Under the pieces are notes generated by a model. It was not told the origin of the DNA and did no database searches. It saw only the letters and a list, made by a program, of their open reading frames with translations. The position numbers and the translations under genes were made by a program. Shown in pieces: positions 11,279 to 22,430 of a DNA stretch of 64,000 nt. Location: the NCBI RefSeq assembly GCF_001618885.1, contig NZ_CP015114.1:434001-498000 (forward strand), in the 5' to 3' direction. Position 1 is the first letter of the stretch; the number at the start of each line of letters is the position of its first letter. Source of the stretch: Staphylococcus condimenti. Lineage in GTDB: Bacteria > Bacillota > Bacilli > Staphylococcales > Staphylococcaceae.

Positions 11279-12208
11279 ATGGCGACTACAGCATCATCAA
11301 ATCCAAAAGAAACACATGCACTTGTGGATCAAAATAAAGTCGAAAAAAATATTTCTAGTAGAATTACAAAAAACAAAATTCTTAAATGGGTATTCTTTGG
11401 TTGTACATTAATTGGATTACTCGTTTTAGCAACATTATTACTCGACACACTAATAAAAGGTGTTCCATATTTAAAACCATCGTTCTTTACTAATTTCTCA
11501 TCTTCAATGCCGCAAATGGCTGGTATTAAAGGTGCATTCGTCGGAACATTATGGTTGATGATTACAATTATTCCTATCTCTATTATTTTAGGTGTAGGTA
11601 CAGCAATTTATTTAGAAGAATACGCACATGATAATGCGTTTACAAGCTTCATCAAAATTAGTATTTCAAACTTAGCCGGCGTTCCATCTGTTGTATTCGG
11701 ACTTTTAGGTCTTACGATTTTTGTACGTGGCATGGGTATCGAATCTTTATCGCTCGGAAAATCAGTTCTAGCAGCAGCTTTAACAATGTCGTTACTAATC
11801 TTGCCGGTAATTATCGTAGCAAGCCAAGAAGCTATCCGTGCAGTACCTAAATCAGTACGTGAAGCATCATATGGTCTTGGAGGAAACAAATGGCAAACGA
11901 TTTATAAAATTGTATTACCTGCAGCATTGCCTGGTATTTTAACTGGTTTCATCCTTTCATTATCACGTGCTTTAGGTGAAACAGCACCATTAATTTTAAT
12001 TGGTATTCCAACAATTTTACTTCGTTTACCAAGCAGTATTTTCGATCAATTCCAAGCAATGCCGATTCAAATTTACAACTGGGCGAAAATGCCTCAAGAG
12101 GCATTCCAACACGTTGCATCAGCAGGTATCATCGTTCTATTAGTTTTGTTACTTGCAATGAACGGCTTAGCAATATTCTTAAGAAACAAATTCAGTAAAA
12201 AATATTAA
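11279..12208 (+). CDS. pstA: phosphate ABC transporter permease
   Basis: This is the second membrane subunit of the Pst importer: 309 residues with about six membrane helices. The docking loop is REASYGLGGNKWQTIYKIVL around residues 197-216. The first 35 residues are hydrophilic and presumably cytoplasmic. Its start is one base after the pstC stop codon, so the two permeases are probably translated in a fixed ratio. pstB starts 50 bases downstream with its own AAGGAG site. Confidence 0.95.
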   Translation: MATTASSNPKETHALVDQNKVEKNISSRITKNKILKWVFFGCTLIGLLVLATLLLDTLIKGVPYLKPSFFTNFSSSMPQMAGIKGAFVGTLWLMITIIPISIILGVGTAIYLEEYAHDNAFTSFIKISISNLAGVPSVVFGLLGLTIFVRGMGIESLSLGKSVLAAALTMSLLILPVIIVASQEAIRAVPKSVREASYGLGGNKWQTIYKIVLPAALPGILTGFILSLSRALGETAPLILIGIPTILLRLPSSIFDQFQAMPIQIYNWAKMPQEAFQHVASAGIIVLLVLLLAMNGLAIFLRNKFSKKY

Positions 12209-12222
12209 TCATGTCAATATAA

Positions 12223-13121
<899 letters not shown>

Positions 13122-13122
<1 letters not shown>

Positions 13123-13769
13123 TGACAGTTATTCGTCAACATTATGAAGAGCAATTAAAAGACTTAATCAAAGACTTGCGTAACCTCGGACTCAAAGTGT
13201 ATTACAGTATTGAATGTGCTGTAGCTTCACTAAGTAAAGAGGATCGCAACTATGCTCGTCAAGTCATTAAACGTGATTTAGATATTAACCAATTAGAAGA
13301 TGAAATCAATGAAAAAGTAATTATGCTGATTACGAAACAACAACCTATTGCGACTGACTTAAGAATGATGATTGCAGCTTTAAAAATTGCCTCTGAATTT
13401 GAACGTATTGGAGATAATGCAGCAAGCATTGCTAAAATTCGTAAACGAGTTAAAATTACAGACCACTATATTCTGACTCGTTTAAAAACAATGGGGGATT
13501 TATCATTATTAATGTTGAAAGACCTCGATACTGCATTTAGAAATAAAGATGTTACTTTAATTTTAGAAATTATAGAACGAGATAAAGACATTGATGATTT
13601 ATACAAAGATATCGTCAATACAACTTATCTGATTGATAATGATCCTTTTGTAGCAGGTCAAGCTCATCTAGCAGCCAGACACTTAGAAAGAATCGGCGAT
13701 CATATTGCGAATATCGCTGAAAATATCTATTACTACATTACAGGAGAAACATACGAATCTTATATTTAA
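13122..13769 (+). CDS. phoU: phosphate transport system regulator
   Basis: PhoU is a cytoplasmic negative regulator that links Pst activity to the phosphate-sensing two-component system. The 215-residue all-helical protein contains two PhoU repeats, each with an ERIGDNA/ERIGDHI-type metal-binding motif (residues about 99-105 and 188-194). The length is standard. It overlaps pstB by one base and ends the operon at a strong terminator. It has no other likely identity. Confidence 0.95.
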
Positions 13770-13774
13770 ACAAG

Positions 13775-13812
13775 AAACGGGATATCGCCATAAAGGTGAT
13801 ACCCCGTTTTTG
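13775..13812. terminator. bidirectional terminator between phoU and pepF
   Basis: AAACGGGatATCGCC pairs with GGTGATaCCCCGTTT, with T residues after it on the plus strand and A residues before it. It serves the converging phoU and pepF genes. Confidence 0.88.
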
Positions 13813-13822
13813 TTTATATAAT

Positions 13823-15637
13823 TTAGTTGTTTTCTTGTTCAATTTCTTTAGTAAGTACTTCTAATTCATCTACTAAAGATCCAATATAAGAAATCGTTTC
13901 TCTTAATGGCGCATCTGTTGTGATATCAATACCCGCAGTTTTTGCTAAGTCAACAGGTGACATGCTGCCGCCAGCTTTTAAGGTATTCAACCAATCTTCA
14001 ACAGCAGGTTTACCTTCATTTTTAATACGTTGAGACATTACCGTACCAATTGTTAATCCTGCTGAATACGTATAAGAATACAAGCCCATGTAGTAATGCG
14101 GTTGACGCATCCAAGTTAATTCAGCACCATCTGAAATTTCAACAGCATCACCAAAGAAATCTTGATAAACTTTTCTTGTGATTTCATTCAACGTAGAAGC
14201 TGTTAATGATTCTCCTTGATCAACCAAGCGATATACTTCACGTTGATAGGTTGCTTCTAATAAGTGCGTAACCATATTATGATAATAAGTACGTGAAATA
14301 ATTGAACCGATAACCCAGCGTTTAAATTTCGGATCATCACTTGTTTCGAATAAATAATTAGACATTAACATTTCATTCATTGTTGAAGGTGCTTCTACAA
14401 AATACATTGATGCTTCAGATTCAAGGAAGTTTTGATGACTTTGTGCTAGGTTGAAATGTCCAGCATGACCTAACTCGTGTGCAAGAACAAAAGTTTCATT
14501 CATTTTTCCAGTCCAAGAAATAAATACAAAACTGTGTGAAGCAAACGGACTTGCACAATAAGCACCTGTTTCTTTACCTTTATTTTGAGCAAAATCAATC
14601 CAACGGTCTTCATAAGCGTCTTGTACCATTTGCAAGTAATCATCGCCAAGTACTTTCAACGCATTAAAAATATACTGTTTAGAATCTTCAACAGAAATTT
14701 CTGGTTCATAAGAAGGATCAATAGAAACCTTCAAGTCTTCAAATTTCATTTTTTCAAGACCGTGAACTTCCTTCAATAGAGTTGCATAGCGCTGCATAAT
14801 AGGTGCTAGTTCGCTCATAATAACATCGATTTGACGATCATACATTTCACGCGTTACTTCTTGTTCTTCTAATAAATAATCAATTACAGAATCATAACCT
14901 CTTAAATCCGCTTCAATTTTTTCTTGTTGCACATGTGCATTATAAATCGCAGCAGTCGTGTTTTGATATTTACGTAATGCATCACTGAAAAAGCGGAAAC
15001 TTTTACGTCTGAACTCTGTATTCGGATTATCCTCATACTCATTTTCAAACGTCGCATAATCTAATGGATATTGTTGCTCATCCACTTCAAATGCTTCAAA
15101 ATGAATATCCAACATCTTAGTGATACCATACATATCATAAGCAGCACTGAATGTAGGAGAAAGGGCTGCTAACGTTTTTTCTACTTCATACGAAAGTTGA
15201 TGCGGTTTACGTTTTTTCAATTTTTTTAAATAGTGCGGATAAGGTGTTTCTGCAATTAACTGATCAAGTTGATCATCGGACAAAGCTAAAATTTCAGATT
15301 CAACAAAAGCAAGTCTGCTTGCAATCTTTCCATAAGAAGTACTTAATTTCGCACTCAATTTTTGTCCAGCTTCATCAGTAGTATCAACACTATAACGCAT
15401 CTCTGCAAAATTGCCGAGACGATCTATTTGAATAAGAATTTCACTTAACTCAGGTAAAGCCGCTTTTACATTTTCAACAGTTTCAAGTTGTCCAGAGTAT
15501 CTATCTTTAAATTGCTCTGTAGTTTCTAATACATCATTTAAAGTCTGATAAAATGCCTCATCTGATACAAACAGATCAGACAAATCCCATTTTTCTTGCT
15601 CAGGAATATCTTTTCTTAATGGTAATCCTTGACTCAT
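13823..15637 (-). CDS. pepF: oligoendopeptidase F (M3 family)
   Basis: This cytoplasmic zinc peptidase cuts peptides of roughly 7-17 residues. The 604-residue protein has an N-terminal oligopeptidase F domain and an M3 catalytic domain with VLAHELGHAGHF near residue 390 (HExxH zinc motif) and the third ligand in NFLESEASMYFVE. An in-frame start 78 bases upstream exists. The ATG at 15635-15637 is chosen because it follows AGGAGGAATGCAAA and gives the typical MSQGLPLR N terminus. It converges with phoU and lies beside the nik/opp-type transporter, but there is no direct evidence that it processes peptides from that system. Confidence 0.95.
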   Translation of the reverse strand: MSQGLPLRKDIPEQEKWDLSDLFVSDEAFYQTLNDVLETTEQFKDRYSGQLETVENVKAALPELSEILIQIDRLGNFAEMRYSVDTTDEAGQKLSAKLSTSYGKIASRLAFVESEILALSDDQLDQLIAETPYPHYLKKLKKRKPHQLSYEVEKTLAALSPTFSAAYDMYGITKMLDIHFEAFEVDEQQYPLDYATFENEYEDNPNTEFRRKSFRFFSDALRKYQNTTAAIYNAHVQQEKIEADLRGYDSVIDYLLEEQEVTREMYDRQIDVIMSELAPIMQRYATLLKEVHGLEKMKFEDLKVSIDPSYEPEISVEDSKQYIFNALKVLGDDYLQMVQDAYEDRWIDFAQNKGKETGAYCASPFASHSFVFISWTGKMNETFVLAHELGHAGHFNLAQSHQNFLESEASMYFVEAPSTMNEMLMSNYLFETSDDPKFKRWVIGSIISRTYYHNMVTHLLEATYQREVYRLVDQGESLTASTLNEITRKVYQDFFGDAVEISDGAELTWMRQPHYYMGLYSYTYSAGLTIGTVMSQRIKNEGKPAVEDWLNTLKAGGSMSPVDLAKTAGIDITTDAPLRETISYIGSLVDELEVLTKEIEQENN

Positions 15638-15805
15638 TTTGCATTCCTCCTGCAATTTAGAATTAAATATAATTAAAGTATACAACATGCAAACTATGAA
15701 AGCATCTCGCGCCAATTGCTATATAGTTTTGATTTAATATAGATTAAGGTACAATAAAAAGAAAGAAAATCATTAAATTCTCATAATAATGAGAGGAGAA
15801 ATTTT

Positions 15806-16150
15806 ATGACGATATTTGATATGCCGAATTTCTTGTGGATTTCAGTAGTCATAGTGCTTATACTTACAGCATTTTGCGGATTAGCACTAGGAAAGTGGGT
15901 TGCTCCCGCAATTGCAACATTTATCATTTTAGGAGTATTGGCATTCTTTATCCCTAATTTTATAAAAATTACGTACCAACCATTACTAGGATATGCCGCA
16001 TTTATGGCAATCATCAGCTTAATTGAAAGCTTTCTTATTTGGTATTTCACAAGAAATTGGAGACGTAAACGATTAGAAAAACGTTTAGCTAAACAAGAAC
16101 GAAAAGCAGATGAACGACATGAGCGATTATATCGCCACAATCGAAAATAA
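15806..16150 (+). CDS. small membrane protein with basic C-terminal tail, unknown function
   Basis: This 114-residue protein has about three membrane segments (residues 9-27, 32-50 and 58-80). It is followed by a strongly charged helical tail from residue 83, rich in Arg, Lys and Glu. The ATG follows GAGAGGAG. I do not recognise a family. It is transcribed divergently from pepF and has its own terminator, so it seems to be a single-gene unit. The positive tail should be cytoplasmic by the positive-inside rule and could contact nucleic acid or phospholipid; that is inference only. Confidence 0.8.
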   Translation: MTIFDMPNFLWISVVIVLILTAFCGLALGKWVAPAIATFIILGVLAFFIPNFIKITYQPLLGYAAFMAIISLIESFLIWYFTRNWRRKRLEKRLAKQERKADERHERLYRHNRK

Positions 16151-16159
16151 TACGTTAGA

Positions 16160-16196
16160 AAATAGTAGGGTAAACTAAACACCTTACTATTTTTTG
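16160..16196 (+). terminator. terminator of the small membrane-protein gene
   Basis: AATAGTAGGGT pairs with ACCTTACTATT and is followed by TTTTT, 10 bases after the stop codon. Confidence 0.88.
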
Positions 16197-16314
16197 TTTT
16201 TTCAGTGTAAGTATACTCTTTTGAAATTATAATTTATTATTTTCTTTCAAATAATATTGATTAGTATTATAATATTAAAGCATAGTGTTATGAAGAGATG
16301 AAAGGATGATTACA

Positions 16315-17796
16315 TTGAAAAAACTTATTTGCTCCACAGCTGCAGGTGTTTTAATTCTTACTGGTTGCAGTAAAAGTGAGGAAAATCATAATCAAGCCGA
16401 TAACCTGAATATAGAACTCCCTTTAAAAACGAATACATTAGCACCTTATGATACAGATGTACCCGTTTCTATCGGTGCTGCTGAAACACTTTTTAAAACC
16501 TCATCTGATGGAAAAATCCAACCATATCTCGTTAAATCCTATGAACAACCTTCTGACGATACTTTAAAACTTACACTCAAAAATAATATCAAATTCCAAA
16601 ATGGGCATAAATTAACAGGCCAAGCTGTAAAAGACAGTTTAGAAAAAGGATTAAAAGAGAGTGACTTGCTGAAAGCCACTTTACCTATTCAATCTATCAA
16701 ATCTTCAGGACAAGAAGTTACTATTAAAACAAACGGAGCTTTTCCAGAATTAGTATCAGAATTAGCGAGTCCATTCACTGCAATATATGATACAAAAGCC
16801 AAATCAGATGTGAAAAAGACACCTGTAGGAACAGGGCCTTATGCTATCAAAGATTTTAAACGTTCACAAAAAATAGATTTAAATCAAAACAAAGATTACT
16901 GGCAGGGCAAACCAAAGTTAGAACATCTGGCTGTTACATTTAATGAAGATGGCAGTTCTCGTACAGATCATGTTCTATCTGGGAAAACAGATATCACAAC
17001 TAATGTACCTGTTGATAAAATTAAATCTGTTAAATCATCTAAAAATGCAGAATTAAAAGCAACATCTGGGTTCAGAACTTCATTACTTCTTTATAATCAT
17101 ACAAGTCCAAAAATGACTAAAGAAGTGAGAGAAGCGCTAGATAATGTAATTAACCGTGAACAAATCACTTCTAAAATTGCTAATAATTACGCAAAACCAG
17201 CTACGGGTCCATTCAATACAAAATTAGACTTTATTCAAGACAAAAAGGTACATAAACAAAACTTGAAAGAAGCAAAAGCTTTGATGGAAAAAGCGGGTTA
17301 TTCTAAAAAACATCCACTTACTATAAATGTCTCTTCATATTCTGGCCGACCTGAGTTAACAAAAATTGCCCAAGTTATTCAATCCGATGCTAAAAAAGCA
17401 AATATCAATATTAAAATACAAAACGTTGATGATATCGAAGGATTCTTGAAAAATAAAAAAGACTGGGATGCTTCAATGTATAGCTTCGGCACCATCCCAC
17501 GCGGTGATACAGGTTACTTCTTTAATATGGCTTATAAAAAAGAGGGTGCTGTTAATAAAGGAGATTATCATAATAAGAAAGTTGATCAACTCATTAATGA
17601 ATTGAACCACACAGTTGATAAAAACAAACGTCATGAACTCACAAACGAAATTTTAAAGGTATCTAAGAAAGATGTACCAAATAGTTATATTACGTATAAC
17701 GATCAAATTGATGCCATCAATAAAGATGTTAAAAACTTCAAAGTTACACCTGAAGGCATTTACTTGATTGATTACAAGGTAGATAAAGAAAAATGA
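16315..17796 (+). CDS. nikA: substrate-binding lipoprotein of a nickel/peptide-type ABC importer
   Basis: This is a 493-residue solute-binding protein of the SBP_bac_5 (OppA/NikA) family. The precursor begins MKKLICSTAAG, with a hydrophobic core and lipobox LTGC (Cys at about 20), so it is anchored outside the membrane. I place the start at TTG 16315 because AAAGG (16301-16305) is nine bases away; the ATG at 16306 abuts that site with no spacing. It begins a tight five-gene operon. The operon's position next to pepF and femAB matches the S. aureus locus named opp2 or nikABCDE, which takes up nickel for urease. Nickel is inferred from that synteny; the sequence alone permits a peptide or metallophore ligand. 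Confidence 0.88.
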   Translation: MKKLICSTAAGVLILTGCSKSEENHNQADNLNIELPLKTNTLAPYDTDVPVSIGAAETLFKTSSDGKIQPYLVKSYEQPSDDTLKLTLKNNIKFQNGHKLTGQAVKDSLEKGLKESDLLKATLPIQSIKSSGQEVTIKTNGAFPELVSELASPFTAIYDTKAKSDVKKTPVGTGPYAIKDFKRSQKIDLNQNKDYWQGKPKLEHLAVTFNEDGSSRTDHVLSGKTDITTNVPVDKIKSVKSSKNAELKATSGFRTSLLLYNHTSPKMTKEVREALDNVINREQITSKIANNYAKPATGPFNTKLDFIQDKKVHKQNLKEAKALMEKAGYSKKHPLTINVSSYSGRPELTKIAQVIQSDAKKANINIKIQNVDDIEGFLKNKKDWDASMYSFGTIPRGDTGYFFNMAYKKEGAVNKGDYHNKKVDQLINELNHTVDKNKRHELTNEILKVSKKDVPNSYITYNDQIDAINKDVKNFKVTPEGIYLIDYKVDKEK

Positions 17797-18782
17797 TAAT
17801 TAAACAAATACTTTCTAGATTAGGGCAAATGATCATTGTATTATTTGTCCTTTCTACCATTACTTTCATCCTGATGAAACTTTCGCCTGGGGATCCAGTA
17901 AATAAATTACTTCATATCGATGTTGCCAATGTTTCTCAAGATAAAATAGATGCTGTCAGGGATAAATTAGGGTTGAATCAACCTATATTATTTCAATGGT
18001 GGGAATGGTTCACGCATATTCTGCATTTAGATTTCGGTACAAGTATTCAAACAGGCGAACCTGTAATATCTGAATTGTTTTACTTTACACCGCCAACTTT
18101 AATCATCGCAGGGTTTACGTTAATACTTACATTATTGATTTCTGTTAGTTTAGGCACATTGGCTGCTGTTTATTATCATACTTGGATAGATCGTTTGATA
18201 AGAATATTAACGTCTGCTTTTGTCAGTATTCCTTCATTTTTCTTAGATATTATTTTAATCTATCTATTTTCTCAAAAGTTGCATGTAATGCCTTCTTCAG
18301 GCATTGATTCAGCTGCTGGTTATATTATGCCTGTCATTGCTTTAAGTATCGGATTATGTGCATATCATGTGCGCTTAATGCGTTCAACTTTGATTGATTT
18401 ATATCAAAGCAAAGAAGTTGCTGCTTCTAGATCACGAGGTATGTCAGAGCGTTATATCCTTTTTGCAGATATTTTCAAGCCTGCTTTAATACCTGTTATA
18501 TCCATATTAGGAATGTCAGTGGGCGGGTTAATCGGCAGTACTGTTGTCATTGAAAATTTATTTGATATACCTGGTATCGGTTATTTCTTAGTAGAAAGTA
18601 TTCGCTCTAGAGATTATCCTGTTGTACAAGGCGCCGTTTTGATGATCGGCTGCTTTGTTGTTGTTTCTAATGCAATCGCTGATATTATAGTGCTCTTTTT
18701 AGATCCGAAACAACGTTATATTCATCTGAAAAAGAAAGCGCGATTACGTAATTCTCGTAAAGGGCAGGTGAAACAACGATGA
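17793..18782 (+). CDS. nikB: nickel/peptide ABC transporter permease
   Basis: This 329-residue integral membrane protein has an N-terminal helix (residues 8-28), a long extracytoplasmic segment and a five-helix permease core. The docking loop is around residues 208-225 ([18 protein letters not shown]). The family is the DppB/NikB type. The ATG overlaps the nikA stop codon by four bases (ATGATAA context). The last 20 residues are very basic. It forms a heterodimer with NikC. Confidence 0.9.
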   Translation: MIIKQILSRLGQMIIVLFVLSTITFILMKLSPGDPVNKLLHIDVANVSQDKIDAVRDKLGLNQPILFQWWEWFTHILHLDFGTSIQTGEPVISELFYFTPPTLIIAGFTLILTLLISVSLGTLAAVYYHTWIDRLIRILTSAFVSIPSFFLDIILIYLFSQKLHVMPSSGIDSAAGYIMPVIALSIGLCAYHVRLMRSTLIDLYQSKEVAASRSRGMSERYILFADIFKPALIPVISILGMSVGGLIGSTVVIENLFDIPGIGYFLVESIRSRDYPVVQGAVLMIGCFVVVSNAIADIIVLFLDPKQRYIHLKKKARLRNSRKGQVKQR

Positions 18783-19594
18783 AATTCAAGTGGAAAAACT
18801 TTATTTTCTATTTATTTATCATTTATATACTGCTCTTAATCATTTTGCAATTCACTACATCTACTGACAAAGCGCTTACAGTTCATTTAGATGAGGCATT
18901 ACAAAATCCGAGTCTTCATCATTGGTTAGGCACAGATGATTATGGGAGAGATTTATATGCGCGTATTATGATAGGTGCACGTTATACTTTAGCCATTGCC
19001 ATTATGACACTCTTGATGATTGTAATCATCGGTGTACCATTAGGACTGATTGCAGGGTATAAAAAAGGTATCCTCGATACAATTATCATGCGTGTAATTG
19101 ATATCGGTCTTGGTATTCCAGAGTTTGTACTGATGATTGCCTTCGCCAGTTTCTTCAAACCAAGTATATGGAATTTAGTGATTGCAATCACCATACTTAA
19201 TTGGATGACATATACAAGAGTAACGCGTGCTATTGTAAATACTGAAATGAGTAAACATTACATTCAACTCGCGCGTTTATTTCACACTCCAACACATATC
19301 ATTATTTTCAAACATCTTTTACCGCAAGTCATTCCATCATTAATCGTTTTAATGATTGTTGATGTTGGTAAAATTATATTATATATTTCGTCTCTATCAT
19401 TCTTGGGATTAGGCGCACAGCCGCCTTCTCCAGAATGGGGTGCAATGCTTTCAGCAGGCAGAGACTTTCTTACACAACACCCAATTATGCTCATTGCGCC
19501 TGCATTCATGATTGCATTAACAATTTTATTATTCAATTTAGCTGGTGATGCATTACGTGACAGATTATCTGAAAAGAGGGATTTATATGACTGA
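18779..19594 (+). CDS. nikC: nickel/peptide ABC transporter permease
   Basis: This 271-residue permease is of the DppC/NikC type. The N-terminal helix at residues 8-24 is followed by [17 protein letters not shown], the family's signature stretch before the core helices. The docking loop is [17 protein letters not shown]. It overlaps nikB by four bases and nikD by eight bases, so all three are translationally linked. Late in the protein is [16 protein letters not shown], also characteristic of this family. Confidence 0.9.
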   Translation: MKFKWKNFIFYLFIIYILLLIILQFTTSTDKALTVHLDEALQNPSLHHWLGTDDYGRDLYARIMIGARYTLAIAIMTLLMIVIIGVPLGLIAGYKKGILDTIIMRVIDIGLGIPEFVLMIAFASFFKPSIWNLVIAITILNWMTYTRVTRAIVNTEMSKHYIQLARLFHTPTHIIIFKHLLPQVIPSLIVLMIVDVGKIILYISSLSFLGLGAQPPSPEWGAMLSAGRDFLTQHPIMLIAPAFMIALTILLFNLAGDALRDRLSEKRDLYD

Positions 19595-20372
19595 ATATCT
19601 CTTACAATTGCATAATTTAAACATTACAGATAGAGATGGAGCGTCTCTTATCAAAGATTTAAATATCGATATTTTAAAAAATAAAGTCAATGTGTTAATC
19701 GGTGAAAGTGGATCAGGTAAAAGTTTAACTGTAAGTGCACTCGTACAACAATATCCAACCGATTTGACTGTGACCTTCGACAGTTATTTGTACCAAGGGC
19801 AGCCAGTACAAAATGTAAGACATTTACTAGGCAGCAAAATCGGCTATATTTCTCAAAACTATGCTAGCAGTTTTAACGATCATACTAAATTAAAAAAACA
19901 ATTAATAGCGATATATCGTACACATCGTGATGCATCCAAAGGTGAAGCACTTAAACAAATCGAAAGGGCACTCGGATGGGTTAATTTAGACAGCGAAGAA
20001 ATATTAGGGAAATATCGTTTTATGTTGTCAGGAGGACAATTAGAAAGAGTGTATATCGCAAGTGTCTTAATGTTGGAACCTGAACTGATAATAGCTGATG
20101 AACCTGTCGCTGCTTTAGATGTAATTAATGGCAATCGAATTATGGAACTGATACAACATATTGCAAAAGAACATGACACAACGCTGCTTCTTATTACACA
20201 TAATCTTTCACATGTCTTAAAATACGCTGATAACATTCACGTTATAAATGACGGTAAAACCATTGAACATGGGTCATTAGATTACTTTAATAACGCATCA
20301 ATAAATCCATATACCAAAAAATTATTTAACGCCCGCAGTCAATTGATCAGAAAGGAAGATGATGATGCTTAA
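19587..20372 (+). CDS. nikD: nickel/peptide ABC transporter ATPase 1
   Basis: This 261-residue ATPase of the DppD/NikD type has Walker A GESGSGKS (about 39-46), Q-loop YISQNY, signature LSGGQLER, Walker [13 protein letters not shown] and switch His in LLITHNLSH. The signature has Glu where Gln is usual (LSGGQxQR). An in-frame ATG 42 bases upstream lies inside nikC. The start at 19587 is preferred because it follows AAAAGAGGG. It overlaps nikE slightly. It is shorter than the roughly 330-residue OppD because it lacks the C-terminal oligopeptide-transporter extension. Confidence 0.9.
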   Translation: MTEYLLQLHNLNITDRDGASLIKDLNIDILKNKVNVLIGESGSGKSLTVSALVQQYPTDLTVTFDSYLYQGQPVQNVRHLLGSKIGYISQNYASSFNDHTKLKKQLIAIYRTHRDASKGEALKQIERALGWVNLDSEEILGKYRFMLSGGQLERVYIASVLMLEPELIIADEPVAALDVINGNRIMELIQHIAKEHDTTLLLITHNLSHVLKYADNIHVINDGKTIEHGSLDYFNNASINPYTKKLFNARSQLIRKEDDDA

Positions 20373-21057
20373 ACTTAAAAATGTAGCATTTTCTTATCCT
20401 GATCAAGAAGTATTAACCCATATTAATCTAACTATATCGGCGGGGGAGTTAGTTGGAGTTATAGGGGAGAGCGGCTCTGGAAAGAGTACGCTAATGGATT
20501 TAATATTAGGTGAATTACATCCAGTTCAAGGTGTAATAGAAAGTGATACAGAACGTATTCTACCCATTTTCCAGCAAGCAACTCAAAGCTTTAATCCTAG
20601 ACAACAACTAAGAACTGCAATTGAAGAACCATTGAAGTACTACGCGAATGCTGAATATTCTTTTGATCAAATTGTGTTGCCGCTCATGAAAAAATTAGAT
20701 TTAGATACAACTTTATTAAACAGATATCCAGATCAAGTTAGTGGTGGTCAATTACAACGCTTTAATGTACTCAGAACAGTGATGTTGCAGCCGGATATCT
20801 TAATTTGTGATGAAATAACAGCAAGTTTAGATGTAATTGCTGAACGTAAATTAATCGATATATTAAAGAATATTCATAAAGAACAAAAATCCACGATGAT
20901 TATCATTTCGCATGATATTGCAGTACTCTATCAAATTGTTGATCGTATGATTGTATTAAATCACGGCACAATTGTAGATGATTTTAAAGCAAAAGATATA
21001 TTCAGTGCAGAACGTGATGATTATACCAAATCATTAATAGATGTCTATCAAGAATAA
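20365..21057 (+). CDS. nikE: nickel/peptide ABC transporter ATPase 2
   Basis: This is the second ATPase of the importer, about 230 residues. It has Walker [10 protein letters not shown], a Q-loop in FQQATQSF, signature VSGGQLQR, Walker B ILICDEITASLD and switch His in IISHD. Three consecutive ATG codons occur at 20359, 20362 and 20365. The third is best spaced (eight bases) from AAAGGA at 20351-20356. The Walker B ends in DEITASLD rather than DEPTSALD; the catalytic Glu is retained. The gene closes the operon at a strong terminator. Confidence 0.89.
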   Translation: MLKLKNVAFSYPDQEVLTHINLTISAGELVGVIGESGSGKSTLMDLILGELHPVQGVIESDTERILPIFQQATQSFNPRQQLRTAIEEPLKYYANAEYSFDQIVLPLMKKLDLDTTLLNRYPDQVSGGQLQRFNVLRTVMLQPDILICDEITASLDVIAERKLIDILKNIHKEQKSTMIIISHDIAVLYQIVDRMIVLNHGTIVDDFKAKDIFSAERDDYTKSLIDVYQE

Positions 21058-21063
21058 TACAGC

Positions 21064-21098
21064 AAACACACCGGATATAAACATCTGGTGTGTTTTTA
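21064..21098 (+). terminator. terminator of the nik operon
   Basis: AACACACCGGAT pairs with ATCTGGTGTGTT (one mismatch) and is followed by TTTT, directly after nikE. Confidence 0.9.
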
Positions 21099-21113
21099 AT
21101 AGTGTATTTTAGA

Positions 21114-21130
21114 TTATGTAAACTAAATAA
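21114..21130 (+). repeat. dispersed repeat copy 1
   Basis: TTATGTAAACTAAATA, one A shorter than copies 2 and 3. It lies about 16 bases after the nik terminator. Confidence 0.75.
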
Positions 21131-21188
21131 GATTTTAAGGTATGTCCATATAGTATCTATATCATTAACTCAGTTATTCAAATCCCTA

Positions 21189-21212
21189 TATGTATAAGTA
21201 TCCTTATACATA
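21189..21212. repeat. inverted repeat, 10-bp arms
   Basis: TATGTATAAG and CTTATACATA flank a 4-base loop (TATC). It is a perfect stem with no following T run, so it is more likely a structured or operator site than a terminator. Confidence 0.7.
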
Positions 21213-21432
21213 GTTTCATATGACTTACTTTAGCTGCTATATATTAGTGTAATTACGATTACATATCGATATAGTCGAAACGTAAACCTAATGACTATAT
21301 AATTACAAACACATAAACGACTAGAATTAGAACTCGTTAACATATAGACAAACGAAGCAAGTTCAATAACATAACAAAATAAGACATATAAGTATAAATA
21401 GGGTTAAGCAAAGCACTCTCTTCCGTTCTATA

Positions 21433-21471
<39 letters not shown>

Positions 21472-21898
21472 GAAAAAGGAAAATCATTGTCCTATATATC
21501 TGTCTTTCTGCTGTTTTTACTAATACAATCTATATTTCATTTTTAGCGCTGATTTTTATGTTTATACTTTATGCTTTAACTTCAATCTACTGTGTTACAT
21601 ACGAATTAATTTCTCGGAGCTTCTTTTATAATTTCACCAGTAGCTCAGCTTGTTTTCATTAATAACTTGTTAGATCTATGATTTTAAATGAAGTTTCATA
21701 ACACACTTTATTGAGATTCATTTTTGTGTCTCATCATGCAATTCTAATTGTAACGTCAACGTACAAATATCCATCTCAAGCATTTCTCAATGCAACTCAG
21801 ACGTTCTCTCAGCATCCTAAATCGTACCACAATCTTGATACATATCTGTTTACATTGTATTTAAGCTGAATCTACATACCTATAATAATGAATTATTG

Positions 21899-21921
21899 TG
21901 ATTGATTTAATACATCAATCA
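21899..21921. repeat. inverted repeat, 8-bp arms
   Basis: TGATTGAT and ATCAATCA flank a 7-base spacer. The right arm starts an imperfect direct repeat (ATCAATCAATACG at 21914, ATCAATAATACG at 21943). Confidence 0.65.
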
Positions 21922-22098
21922 ATACGTTATATTTACTCATATATCAATAATACGTATATTGGAACGTTTTATTATCAAAAGCGTATTTTGAAGTTCCATT
22001 TTTCTAATTGCAATAGATTCAATATCAGTTCGATCATTGCTGCAATATAGCTAATCATAGGTAATAATCAATATTTCAAAACCCTAAACCACAGAACT

Positions 22099-22132
22099 AA
22101 ACTAAAATATATATCTATTTTAGTTTACATAA
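22099..22132. repeat. dispersed repeat copy 3 (inverted) joined to an 11-bp inverted repeat
   Basis: AAACTAAAATA at 22099-22109 and TATTTTAGTTT at 22116-22126 form a perfect inverted repeat with a 6-base spacer. The right arm continues to CATAA, making TATTTTAGTTTACATAA at 22116-22132, the exact reverse complement of copy 2. Confidence 0.8.
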
Positions 22133-22430
22133 CATAGATATAGTTATATTTATTCTGTTCTTAAATGTTGTTATCTGCAACTTTTTAATTAACATTTATA
22201 TCAAAGTTACTCAATTATTGATAATAATCAAGAATCAGTCAATAATTTGAGCATACTTGCTATTATTCTTATGGTTAAGCTTTGCTGTTACACTTAAGCC
22301 TATCAATAAAACATGTACTTTATTCACTATTAAGACACATTTTTTTATATTTTTTACTTTACTTTTACATATTACTTCACTTAAAGGGTATTTCTTGAAT
22401 ATATACTTTTATAATGAGGTGTTAATATTT

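Noticed and set aside
22211..22230. TTGATAATAATCAA as a Fur box
   Set aside because: Only the left half fits the Fur consensus; the right half does not, and neighbours are not iron genes.
22410..22415. TATAAT just upstream of the DUF308 gene
   Set aside because: Transcription from it would start at or after the ribosome binding site, and no -35 fits.
22257..22430. 58-codon N-terminal extension of the DUF308 protein
   Set aside because: No start signal; the extension is rich in Phe/Thr/His and unlike the family, while GAGGTG precedes the internal ATG.
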